DNA from: Axinella damicornis
Lineage: Eukaryota; Porifera; Demospongiae; Axinellida; Axinellidae
Direction of reading: 5' to 3'
DNA length: 64,000 nucleotides
NCBI GenBank assembly: GCA_963931865.1
Contig: OZ007508.1
Span: 6,903,716-6,967,715 of the forward strand
Shown here: piece by piece, positions 55,301 through 63,849 of the stretch
Position numbering within the stretch: position 1 is the stretch's first letter
How the letters are laid out: every line of letters begins with the position of its first letter
Made by a program: the position numbers and the translations under genes
The notes under the pieces: model-generated
Database searches by the model: none
Seen by the model: only the letters and a program-made list of their open reading frames with translations
What the model was told of the DNA's origin: nothing

Positions 55301-58300
55301 GTCAGGGTTGTCCGGGACTGCCATCGCATATCCCGGGATGTCCCAGGGCATCATTGTTTGTGTCGTTATCCTACCCTAACCCTAACCCTGACCCATTGTC
55401 CTATCCTTAAGGCTCCAGATCAGTAGGACACTTGATGGCTATCCCGGACAGTTGTGAGCAATGTATTACAGACCATTTGTATGTATGAGCCACATGATAA
55501 AGACAGTGACTAACCAAGAGTGCAAAGTAGCATTCAGTGAGAGGAAGAACGATGCTGAAGCGTTCAGTGAGAGGAAGAATGCTGAAGCAGACGCTTATGC
55601 TCTTACCCGCAATGAGAGTAACCTGCTTGCTCTGAGACTAGCACCTACTGAAGTAGTAACAATGTACAACTGTCATGTGTGTATAAACAGTCTGCAGTTC
55701 CAAATGAAGACTAGAACAGGAGTGTTAGCAGACAACGTAATTATAGTCGCAGAATGGTTGACCACTTCGTTGCATGCACACATACATGTAGAACTATGAT
55801 ACGCTTAAGTACTGTACATGTAGTGCATTCCAGGACTAACCCATCAGGCACGAACATTGAATAAAAGCATATCACAGAGTCGGTAGACTCTGTATGTAGG
55901 GATACGACGTACACGCAATATATGCTAATACAAAAAAATCTCTCCAAATCTCAGAAACGGTACACTTATAAGCCTTTATAACCACATACCGTTCATCTTC
56001 GAGTGTTTTCATGACCAACAAGACTCCTCGCATTGCGAAAAACCGTCGCGAAAGTACCTCACCAGGTACTCGCAAAACGGGCAAATTGTTTTTCTTTCTT
56101 CTTTCTTTCTTTCTTCAGACAACTTAGCTCAACGTTGCCTCAATCTGTCACGATGGTTTTCGCACGAAACAGCAGCATTTTCAACCGAGCAGTGCAACGT
56201 CCCATCGCTTTTTCGCTACCTCCAAGTCTTCACCAGGCGGCTGCAGCTGCCCACTCAATAACTATGGCTTCGTTTGTCACGCCATTTTCACGTTTGTACG
56301 CATGCGCACTTAAACGATCACTTAGCAACGATACGTAATTATTACTCAAGATCGCTGAATTAGAAACAGTGGGGAAGATACGTTGACCGATGTGTTGTCA
56401 AACGAGGCACTCTTCAGAGGTTAGTCCCTGTACGCATGATTTAGCTAAGCTTATATTGCAAGCTTATATAGGTAGCAATATAAGCTTATATTGCTACCTA
56501 TACTGTATTCTGTGAGCAGGGTGAATGCCTATCTCAACTCTCAACACCCATATCAATGTCCCTACTATAAACTGCCTATGCCATGGTCTTCAGACAGGGA
56601 GAACTCGGTGTCATCTAGGGAACAGTTGACTTGAGATGCCCGGGCCTGATTCTTCAGCCAATGCTGGAAGTGTAATACCTGAGTAATATTGTCCACATAC
56701 CAAGGCAAGGACACCTACTGCCCAGGTGCCTGTGAGGTCACTGACTTCTGCAGCAAACTTCAGCTCAAACATGCGCCTGCTGCCCCCCAAAAATTACATA
56801 AACAAGTAATAAAAAACATTAAAAATGTATCAGGATGTAGGGATACCAGAACGGCAAAAAGTAAGGAAACAAGAGGGATGATCGAACATAACAGTGAAGT
56901 ATACAATCACCCCTACATATCTTTTTTCATTGTACATGTATAAGGAAGAAGATCTCTGTAGGGGTGATTGTATACTTCACTGTTATGTTCGATCATCCCT
57001 CTTGTTTCCTTACTTTTTGCCGTTCTGGTATCCCTACATCCTGATACATTTTTAATGTTTTTTATTACTTGTAGATACATGTACATTGTACATGTATCAT
57101 GCAGTTCCTGAGAAGAACTTTTCAGAGCATTCTCAAATTGGGATGAGGGAGGGGCTAACTCGATTTGGGGTTGGACAACTACATGTTTTTGATTCTCAGC
57201 CAATTTAGTTTGTCATCGCATAGTTCTCTCCTCACACTCACTCACTCGACTGCAGGTGGCTGTGATACGGCAGTGGCAGGAGCAGTGGATGAGAACCCTC
57301 CCCACGGGTCAGGAGCAAACGGGTCCTGCTCTGGTGCTGAAGAGGAAGTAGAGTTAATGCACATTACACCAATACACTGTATGTACATGTACTGAATAAT
57401 GACACTCAATGGCTGCTAGAATGCGTACATTGTATGTGTCAATGGCGGTTAGAATGCAACTTTCATGTACACACACACATATTTCGGCAGCTGTTTCATA
57501 GAGAACTTGCAGGGAGCTTACATTGTACATGCACGCACATGTACAGCAAGCTGGATGGCGAAATGGACTTCTACACGACAACCTTTTGACGATAAAAGAA
57601 AGTTTGTTTGCAAATGCTGGATGGGTAGAATTGCTTTTTACCTACAGTGTACATGTACGGTTCCTGATTCTCAAGATCAGGCATCCAACTAGGGTGTAAA
57701 GAGATATATCTATATCTACATGTACATAGGTTCACTCGCAGATACATAATAAAAGCTGGATATACATCCCGTTGTCAAACTAACTAGTTACACTCCTGGT
57801 ATAGGAAAAATTGTGCCGCGTAATGTAATGTAATCAATTATCTAAATAACCTTTGACTACCTTAGGAATGGCCTACAAAGAATCTGCCTACACCATCGTG
57901 ATCGCTATCGTTCAGTGACCCAAGCGTACAATTTTTGTGCTGAAACTCACCTTGGTGGTGGAGATACAAGCGCTTTTGTCTCGCCGTGGCCGCCATTGCT
58001 CGCGCCCTCTCTCCGACATCCGGTGGCAGTACCGTTCTTAGCAAAGGCACACGAAGATTCTGACCACACAGCCGTGATCGCTGTCGTTCACTGACGCTTA
58101 CATGCCAAAACTCACCGTGCTGGCTAAGTTGTGAGTGCTGTCTTTTCTTCCTTTTGGTTGCCATTGCTCGCGATCGACTGAGCCACGTGGCATGTGCGTT
58201 AATTGGAACGAATTGCAATAATTAGCTTTGCTACGGCGAGGCAACCGCGGCGTTGCAACGGCTACCAGGAGTGCGGTTGCCCCTCGAACTAAAAAAGAAA

Positions 58301-61300
58301 GTTCTCTTTACCATAACTACATGTACATCAAAAGCTGTGATTATATGATCATAGTTAGTTTATACGAGGGGCACCAGTTGCAACTTGCTGGTAGCGCAAA
58401 CGGGTCCTGCAGCATTGCTAGGTATTGCAACTCATTCCAATTAACGCACATGCCAACCACGATCGCTAGCAATGGCGGCCAAAGGGAAGACAAGAAATTG
58501 TTACAGCGCTCACAACTGCGCCAGCACGGTGAGTTTCGGCATATAAGCATCAGTGAACGATCACAGCCGTGTGGTCATGCCTTTCCTAAGAACAGCACTG
58601 CCACCGTGGCAGAAGTCGGAGAGAGCGCTCGAGCAGTGGCGCCAACGGCAAGACAAAAGCGCTCATATCTCCATGACCAAGGTGAGTTTCAGCGCCAGCT
58701 CTTTACATTCAGGTCAGTGCATGATAGCGATCATGGCGGTGTAGTCAGAATCTCTGTAGGCCAATCCTAAGTACATGTACTCAAACTATTATCGAGGGGC
58801 AACTGCACTCCTGGTAGCCGCGTTGCAACCGGTTGCAACTCGCTGGACGCACAAGCTACATGTAGGCATTGCCATTCCAATTAACACACATGCCACGTGA
58901 GGACCATGCTCAGTCAAGTCGATCGAGTCAGCAATTGAGTCCAAAGGGAAGACAAGAACTATTACAGCACTCACAACTACGTCAGCACGGCGAGTTTCGG
59001 CATGTGAGCGTCAGTGAATGACAGCGATCACACCAGTGTGGTCAGAATCTTTGTGGGGCCTTCGCAACAGCTGTACTGGCAACTGACGGCACGACAAAAG
59101 CACTTGTACCGTACTCTTGCGAAAGTCCGCCCACTCCGCAAAGATCGCCCACCCCCCACTTTTGGCTCAATTTTCTATATAGGGTCAAAGTTTACTCGAA
59201 TGAGCGCCCACCCTCGCGCTATAGCCTCGTGCCTCGGCGATGGAGCGCATTAGTGAGATGTTCCAGCGTAACTGAGGTACATGTAAGAACCTCCTTGCAG
59301 CAAGTCTCTATTAGTCTGTGTATCCGTATCTATGGTGTCCATGTGTGTTGCCTGGCTTGCCTGTGCTGACGACGGCCCCGCGGCCTCCACGCTGGACCTC
59401 AGCCAGCGCTTGGCGGCAGCGAAGACGACGTGGTGAGCGGTGATGTTGCTAGTGACTCCAGTGATGTAGATGTGCTGGGAGGGCTTTGACTCACGCGTGC
59501 TTGCTGCTCGATCGCTGCTATTGCGCTACTTGTGTACGTAAACAAAGGTGGGCGCTCTTTCAAGGTTGAATGCGGAAACACTCGAAAGAGCGCCCACCCC
59601 CCTGTTTGGTGAGAAAGTAAGATGCAGCGCCCATGGGCGGACTTTCGCGAGAGTACGGTACATGTATCCCGAATACGCATGTACAGTATGGGACCCCCAC
59701 CTCACCAAGGACATAACCCTACTTGAGAACGTTCAAAAATTTGCTTGCAAAATATGCTGCAAATCTTGGTTCATGGACTGTGCTGACGTATCTGGACATA
59801 CCATCTCTCCAACAAAGGCGGTTACAATTAAAGGCCAATATGATGTATCAATTTGTGCACGGTGGCAGTTTTATCCCTGAAGGTTTATTGCTTCCACATC
59901 CCCCCTCCAACTACAATATGCGTACCTAATTTTCCTATTTCACTGTACCATTTGCCAGAACAAACGCTTACTATAATCCTTTTTCCTCACATGCTCCGCT
60001 TTTGGAATAGTTTACCGACATCTGTTGTATGTGCACCAAGTAGTCTTATATTTAAGAATGTTATATTGTCTTACGTTTAGGTTCATGTATCGTACGTATT
60101 AGCTTTTGCTATTTCATGGACCATGCTTGTATGCAAAACTTTATAAAATACATAAATAAATAAAAAATAAACATCTCCACCACCATGGTGAGTTTCAGCA
60201 CCAAAATTGTGGTTGGGTTGCTGCATGGTAGCGATCACGACGGTGTAGGCAGAATCTTTGTAGGCCATTCCTATCTCTCAAACGAGTTACTTATTTACGC
60301 GGCACAATTTTTCCCCTACCAGGAGTGTAATTACAAGGCACAATTTTTCCCCTAACCAGGAGTGTAATGATTATAGTTATGTCAATTACACTACTTCAAG
60401 GTACCATACCCTAAAATCTGCAACCGGAATGAAGCTAACTTTGAGGCACATGGTTATTGGGCATGTGCAGTTATACTTTGGCAAAACATGGTGGCGAGTG
60501 AAATGAGTGTTGAGCTGAGCTCTGTCTCCTCAGTGGCTACAGTGTATATCTGGACCAACCTCTCCCCCTGGATTGAGGACTGGAGTCACTGTGATTGGGC
60601 GTCGTCAAGAGAGTACCGTGTGGGAGTATTTCATTTATGACGCTAGCAAAGGGAAGAGCTGTATGTCAGTGCCAGATAGGTGGAAGTGATGACTTCTCCG
60701 AAGTTTGCCGTGCTGAATTCATGGGAAAATATCCAAAAGCAGCATCTAAAGGGAAGCCACCCTGTGGTGTATGAGGCTCTGTTGGAGAAGGATGCGGAGA
60801 AACAAAGGGAGAAAGAGCAACAAGCTAAGAGCCGAAGGAAACCTGGCGCTGCATCTCCACAGAGTGTAAGTCCATTGGGCGGGCAGATGACGTTGGAAGA
60901 TAGCATTCACAAATCCAAGCCTTACGACAAAGCGAGCGCGAGATATACGGATAAACTTGCCGTGTTTGTGGCCAAGGTAATGTTGCCAACAGAAATGTTG
61001 AGAGTGAAGAGTTTCGAGAATTGCTTGCATAACTAGTCGAGCGGCAAGTTGTACCTGGTCGGGCAGCCCTCGACAACGAAATGGAGATGTTGCAGGTGAA
61101 AGTTACGTACATGTAAAGTAGCAGCGAGCTGCGTGATAGTCTGATGTTTGGGCGAAAAAGGGAATGACACAGGTGCAGGGTTGCCACTCTAGCTGTAAGA
61201 TTGCTCCATTCCCCACACACAGTGGTTCGCATTGAGGAAGTCGTGCGTGATGTTCTTCTCGAGTGGGAGATACCTGATCGGAAGATCAGTGCTGTCGTGA

Positions 61301-62204
61301 CCGATAATAGAAGCAATATGATTGCTGCTTTTAAGGAATGGGTGCTGCAGGTCTGTGCAAGGGAGATGTGGGATTCTCTCAATTTCTCTACAAAGTAATG
61401 CAGTACACTGAAACTGAGAAGAGTGGAGAAACGAGAGGTCCACTGATGAAGGTGACAGATCTAGAGATCCAGCAGCTGGACCATGTTTCAAGAGGTTCAA
61501 GCACCTCTCCATTGTGGTATCTGTGAAGATCAGGGAACAAGCTTCATCAATTGCTCAGGGACCTCAAAGTATCCCCAACCTGGCTGTAGTAGCACTGCTT
61601 GTGATACCTGCATCCAGCGACCCTATTGAGAGTGCTTTTCAACAGCAGGTCAGGTGACAGCTGGGAAGCACAACCATTTGAGTGACAAGCGACTACAAAG
61701 AGAAGAGGCCAGTTCCTCTTCGGTCAATGGAAACTGTGGGGGAAGAGTAGCACCTCTTGGCACAACAAGTGAGTCCGTTAGCTGCATGAGCCAACCAGTA
61801 GAACAGCCGAGCCACTTGAGACCCTCTGGACGGGGGTCATATCAATCCGCTGTTGGCAGTGCATGGATTTCAAGATCTTGTTTCAGCTTGGGTTTTTAAA
61901 ACACGTGTTTGTACCTGTACTGGTTACTAGCAGTACAGAGTAACGGTCATACTTTACAAGCACACACGGTGTTTAAAGGTTATGTTCTAGGGAGATGGCA
62001 TGCACAATACGTGGGATACATCACACACTATTCCCTGTTCACATACACATGTACATGTAGTACCTGGTTGCGTGGGGGGTGTGGTATTGGTTGTGGAGGG
62101 TGTGGTTGTAGAGAACAATGACCACGGATCACCACCTTTGCTGGCAGTCACTGCATCATAGGAGGGAGGGGGCTCAGCTGGCACTGCCCAGGGGTCCACT
62201 ACAC
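49175..62204 (-). CDS. epsin, C-terminal part (7 exons, 284 aa)
   Basis: Joined exons, 5' to 3': 62,204-62,064; 57,336-57,246; 53,153-53,091; 52,486-52,427; 51,260-51,113; 50,332-50,095; 49,290-49,175. All have GT-AG boundaries and matching phases. Epsins are clathrin adaptors that bend membrane with an N-terminal ENTH domain and recruit coat proteins through an unstructured tail; only that tail is here. It has six DPW motifs (AP-2 alpha-ear binding), four NPF motifs (EH-domain proteins such as Eps15) and PPSY. The segment QFLGENAVLVDLDSL, with clathrin-box-like LVDLD, and APTLNQL are close to signatures known in animal epsins. It ends QLFNPFS-stop; a C-terminal NPF is usual in epsins. Three DPWs exist only after splicing. 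ENTH and ubiquitin-interacting exons were sought in 62.2-64 kb and not found, so they should lie upstream, beyond the window. Confidence 0.85.
49555..49850. repeat. degenerate CAGCTGCTGCTCC tandem repeat
   Basis: About eight units near 36-40 bp of form CAGCTGCTGCTCCCTGATCG...CATCCACCT, rich in CAGCTG. It lies in the last epsin intron. Confidence 0.8.
50095..50332 (-). CDS. epsin exon with LVDLD, two NPF and PTLNQL
   Basis: Acceptor CAACACATAG, phase 0; donor TCAG-GTATGT leaves G. 79 codons: PGRIEDQFLGENAVLVDLDS, then LGPLPPLKPAGFGG, PANPFG, QQNPFDANKPPAPTLNQL. An alternative acceptor 10 nt downstream (CGGCAG) would break phase with the previous exon. The motif LGPLPPL is shared with the previous exon, indicating an old exon duplication. 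Confidence 0.9.
50381..50840. repeat. GGTTGTGAGTGGAGGTG minisatellite
   Basis: About 26 units of 16-19 bp (GGTTGTGAGTGGAGGTG or with one extra G). On the epsin strand it is CT/CA-rich (CACCTCCACTCACAACC) and fills most of the intron, ending about 50 nt upstream of the acceptor at 50,332. Long frames across it are artefacts of its period. Confidence 0.95.
51113..51260 (-). CDS. epsin exon: DPW (split) and NPF
   Basis: Acceptor GTACACACAG; first base C joins GA of the preceding exon to give Asp, followed by CCA TGG (Pro-Trp). It continues SNPLAYPPTSSTSSS, LPTTSLNPFDLSDLGPLPPL. Donor AAG-GTACTC, phase 0. An internal TTGCAG at 51,203 could act as an alternative acceptor but would not match phase. 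Confidence 0.85.
51724..52128 (+). mobile_element. Helitron-like non-autonomous element
   Basis: About 405 bp starting TTACCCCGTGCGCATGCGC. Near the 3' end GCGCACGGGGTA is the complement of the start, followed by a hairpin GTGCTC-TGCT-GAGCAC and CTCTAG, next to T. This asymmetric inverted repeat plus terminal hairpin is what is known for Helentron/Helitron2-type elements. It lies in an epsin intron. Confidence 0.65.
52317..52425. repeat. (CA)n microsatellite beside an epsin donor
   Basis: CA dinucleotides with CAAA and CATGCA interruptions. On the gene strand this is (GT)n starting directly at the donor GTGAGTGTGT of the 52,427 exon. Confidence 0.95.
52427..52486 (-). CDS. epsin DPW repeat exon b
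   Basis: 60 nt. T + 19 codons + GA: PWEGLSSAPTTTTAQPAAV between split Asp codons. Acceptor CGCACAACAG, donor GA-GTGAGT. It is 63-nt exon a's tandem duplicate, one codon shorter. Confidence 0.85.
52636..52981. mobile_element. inverted-repeat element between the duplicated epsin exons
   Basis: The left end has TTAGCCTTGTT...CTGTTCTTCAGTTTGCGTT and the right end the complement AACGCAAACCGAAGAACAG...CAAGGCTAG, with internal GGATGCGGAAGAGCGGCAAA on both arms. About 345 bp. It sits in the intron between exons a and b, so it may postdate the exon duplication. Confidence 0.65.
53041..53064. repeat. poly-G run (24 nt)
   Basis: Homopolymer just downstream of the donor of the 53,091 epsin exon; C-rich on the transcribed strand. 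Confidence 0.9.
53091..53153 (-). CDS. epsin DPW repeat exon a
   Basis: 63 nt. T + 20 codons + GA: PWAGFSDAPTTTTAEPPAAV between split Asp codons. Acceptor CGCACACAACAG, donor GA-GTGAGT. Its 5' intron flank (about 53,157-53,245) also resembles 52,490-52,600, so exon and flank were duplicated together. Confidence 0.85.
53230..53330. repeat. (CA)n microsatellite
   Basis: CACACA runs with CTACACA interruptions. It is followed at 53,330-53,351 by TCTGGGAATGAGACTA, a lone half of a TAGTCTCG fold-back element. Confidence 0.95.
53360..53880. mobile_element. TA-flanked CCGTA element (copy 6)
   Basis: 521 bp. The left end is CCGTAGTGTCCTGTTAATAC and the right end GTATTAGCAGGACACTACGG, one mismatch. 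TA on each side. Subterminal GGGGGCGTATTTTCGA occurs at both ends. No transposase. Confidence 0.9.
53885..55867. other. epsin intron, repeats only
   Basis: No exon recognised. 54,294-54,660 is a member of a repeat family (TTACACTCCTGGTAGGGGAA..., CCGCCATTGCTCGAG, GATCGCTGTCGTTCACTGA) also at 57,788-58,190, and inverted at about 58,440-58,770, 58,900-59,070 and 60,183-60,330. 54,890-55,160 is CA-rich. About 55,376-55,392 has two CCCTAA-type repeats. Confidence 0.6.
55868..57078 (+). repeat. hairpin-bearing duplicated unit, copy B
   Basis: Second copy of 31,889-33,050, here in an epsin intron. The 5' stem is ACAGAGTC-GGTA-GACTCTGT (55,874-55,893); copy A has a different but equally paired stem. 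The short ORF (ATG 56,153) is truncated after CALKRS by a one-base insertion. TAAGCTTATATTGC is locally repeated at about 56,450-56,490. Confidence 0.7.
56802..57072. repeat. long palindrome, ~115-bp arms, unit B
   Basis: Arms start ACAAGTAATAAAAAACATTA and pair around a central loop (CATATCTTTTTTCATTGTAC...). Changes relative to unit A occur in both arms at the paired positions. Confidence 0.95.
57246..57336 (-). CDS. epsin exon: DPF, DPW
   Basis: Acceptor CTTCCTCTTCAG; CA completes the Ala codon. 29 codons: PEQDPFAPDPWGGFSSTAPA then TAVSQPPAV, donor GA-GTGAGT. Its 3' half is related to exons a and b. Confidence 0.85.
59109..59658. mobile_element. TA-flanked CCGTA element (copy 7)
   Basis: 550 bp. 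The left end is CCGTACTCTTGCGAAAGTCC and the right end GGACTTTCGCGAGAGTACGG, one mismatch, TA on both sides. CGCCCACCC recurs inside in both orientations. Confidence 0.9.
59685..60175 (+). pseudogene. non-LTR retrotransposon 3' remnant
   Basis: Broken frames read VWDPHLTKDITLLENVQKFA, then LQQRRLQLKANMMYQFVHGG, matching the region after the catalytic box in the 20,578 element (VQKFALRMCAKSWD, LQQRRLYLDLC). The 3' tail is AAATACATAAATAAATAAAA. Frameshifts and stops show it is dead. Confidence 0.8.
60590..61720 (+). pseudogene. BED/hAT-type transposase pseudogene (ZBED-like)
   Basis: An N-terminal BED finger remnant reads VWEYFIYDASKGKSC then HLKGSHPVVYEALLEK (H-x4-H). Next come QMTLEDSIHKSKPYDKASAR and LAVFVAK. 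After about 61,201 EEVVRDVLLEWEIP and KISAVVTDNRSNMIAAFKEW carry the catalytic-core Asp of hAT transposases. The C-terminal dimerisation signature survives across a frameshift as VIPASSDPIES and FSTAGQVTAGKHNHLSDKRL. Several frameshifts and stops interrupt it. It lies in an epsin intron on the opposite strand. Confidence 0.8.
62064..62204 (-). CDS. epsin exon: two DPW and PPSY
   Basis: Acceptor TTCTTATCAG; GT completes a codon. 46 codons: VVDPWAVPAEPPPSYDAVTA then SKGGDPWSLFSTTTP, ending TPPTQP with donor CAG-GTACTA leaving G. PPSY is a PPxY WW-domain ligand. Confidence 0.85.
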
Positions 62205-62210
62205 CTGATA

Positions 62211-62745
62211 AGAAGGAGGAAGGGAGGAGGAGGGGGAGAAAGGGAGGGGGGAAGGGAGGAGGAGGGGGAGAAAGGGGAGGAGGGAAGGGAGGAGGGGGAG
62301 AAAGGGGAGGGGGGAAGGGAGGAGGAGGGGGAGAAAGAGAGGGGGGAAGGGAGGAGGAGGGGGAGAAAGGGGAGGAGGGAAGGGAGGAGGAGGGGGAGAA
62401 AGGGGAGGGGGGAAGGGAGGAGGAGGGGGAGAAAGAGAGGGGGGAAGGGAGGAGGAGGGGGAGAAAGGGAGGGGGGAAGGGAGGAGGATGGAGAGAAAGG
62501 GAGGAGGGGTAGGGGGAGGAGGGGGAGAAACGGGAGGGGGGAAGGGAGGAGGAGGGGGAGAAAGGGAGGGGGGAAGGGAGGAGGAGGGAGAGAAAGGGAG
62601 GGGGGGAAGGGAGGAGGAGGGGGAGAAAGGGGAGGGGGAAGGGAGGAGGGAGAGAAAGGGAGCGGGGGAAGGGAGGAGGAGGGGGAGAAAAGGGAGGGGG
62701 AAAGGGAGGAGGAGGGGGAGAAAGGAAGGAGGGAAGGGAGAAGTT
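62211..62745. repeat. ~535-bp polypurine tract
   Basis: Built from GGGAAGGGAGGAGGAGGGGG-AGAAAG units of about 36-39 bp, with almost no pyrimidine. It starts about 7 nt upstream (gene orientation) of the acceptor at 62,204, so on the transcript it is an enormous polypyrimidine tract. It is also prone to triplex and G-quadruplex formation. Gly/Glu/Arg frames across it are artefacts. Confidence 0.95.
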
Positions 62746-62923
62746 AAACCACTGTCATTAAATTATTAGTCGGACAGGAAGTGGCTCTGCAGGAGTACAT
62801 GTACCAGTGGATGTACTTTCAGCCACTTGGTCTACCCTGCATTTGTTCGAAATTCATATAATTATGGGTGGGTCGGTCTTAGTGCAATACCACTGTAAAG
62901 GAATAACAGTTACTACGCAGGAT

Positions 62924-63197
62924 TGAACAGTTTACATGTACGTCATTCACTGTCATTCACCATCATCGATCCTCTGGGACTAATGCTCACTTGAATACAA
63001 ACATCCAGCTGCTGAGAAGTTTCATGAACAGACATGCCAAGAGAACAGTCCAGAGTGTCCTTCTTGAACAGTTTACATGTACTTCATACATCATTCACCA
63101 TCATCGATCCTCTGGGACTAATGCTCACTTGAATACAAACTGCTGTGAGCTTCGTGAACAGACATGCCAAGAGAACAGTCCAGACTGTCCTTCTTGA
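62924..63197. repeat. ~137-bp tandem duplication
   Basis: GAACAGTTTACATGTAC...CACCATCATCGATCCTCTGG...CAGACATGCCAAGAGAACAG...GTCCTTCTTGAA occurs twice with small differences and a deletion of CATCCAGCTG in the second copy. Confidence 0.9.
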
Positions 63198-63753
63198 AAC
63201 ACGATAGAGGTCAAGGCTAGTAAAGGCCTTGAAGTTTTGTGCCAGTGCTACATTCAAAGACACACCTGCATGACCTCATCAAGAGGCTCATGACAGTGCT
63301 TGTAGCAAACACCTACAATATTAATGTACATGTATATAGGTACTTGTTCCCTGTACAATACTGTGCAAAAAGGTTTCACGTATTAAAGGTTTCACCTTCA
63401 TGTGTATGCCAATTACTAATGGTTGGTTGCATGTACATGTACATGTTCCCAAATTGGGAAACTATATTCAGGGGACCCGGGACCAAAAATGAAACCGCAG
63501 GCAATCTGTGCTGATGTACCTACTAAAAGCCCAAACTCACAGCTATGTTGTTGCCTTAAGTACTGTATGCACAACGGATTATTAATTAGCCGTAGGCTTG
63601 GGAACCGGCTAGATCAATACTACCGGATTATAGTTCAAAGTGCAGTGCTTGTGGTACACTGTATATGTAATTATGTCCAAAGGACAAAGTTCAAGTGCAT
63701 TTTGGTAGCCTCCTGTAGTGCAAATGGAGAGGTCTGGGAAACGAGGTACATAC
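63198..63753. other. no gene seen
   Basis: Searched on the minus strand for upstream epsin exons (ENTH or UIM); none recognised. Confidence 0.35.
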
Positions 63754-63849
63754 ATGTCTAATATTCCAAAGTGGAAAAGTGGTGAAGAGGATAACCTGTC
63801 GGCAGAAAATGTCTTCCAATTGTGCAAAGCTGACTTGCATATACTCAAG
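63754..63849 (+). CDS. possible plus-strand exon (32 codons), doubtful
   Basis: ATG 63,754 opens MSNIPKWKSGEEDNLSAENV and FQLCKADLHILK, ending exactly at AAG-GTAATG, a good donor. The composition is protein-like and the frame is not repeated elsewhere. No downstream exon is inside the window, so it cannot be confirmed. Confidence 0.3.

Larger units (their letters stand above)
57788..60330. mobile_element. 2.5-kb composite bounded by TTACACTCCTGGTA repeats
   Basis: TTACACTCCTGGTATAGGAA at the left and the complement ending CTACCAGGAGTGTAA at the right, about 36 bp with two or three differences. Inside are internally inverted copies of the CCGCCATTGCTCGCG repeat, a CCGTA element and a retrotransposon tail. 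A further partial terminus follows at 60,334-60,370. No target duplication was found, so this may be two related elements facing each other. Confidence 0.45.

Noticed and set aside
55376..55392. CCCTAACCCTAACCC telomere-like motif
   Set aside because: Only two to three units within ordinary intron sequence; too short to be an interstitial telomere signal.
55376..57230. Additional epsin exons between 53.2 and 57.2 kb
   Set aside because: No further AG-(T/C)CC-TGG acceptor with a usable donor was found, and the phases of the 57,246 and 53,153 exons already match directly.
62118..62747. 209-aa Gly/Glu/Arg/Lys-rich ORF
   Set aside because: Artefact of the polypurine tract; any frame stays open.
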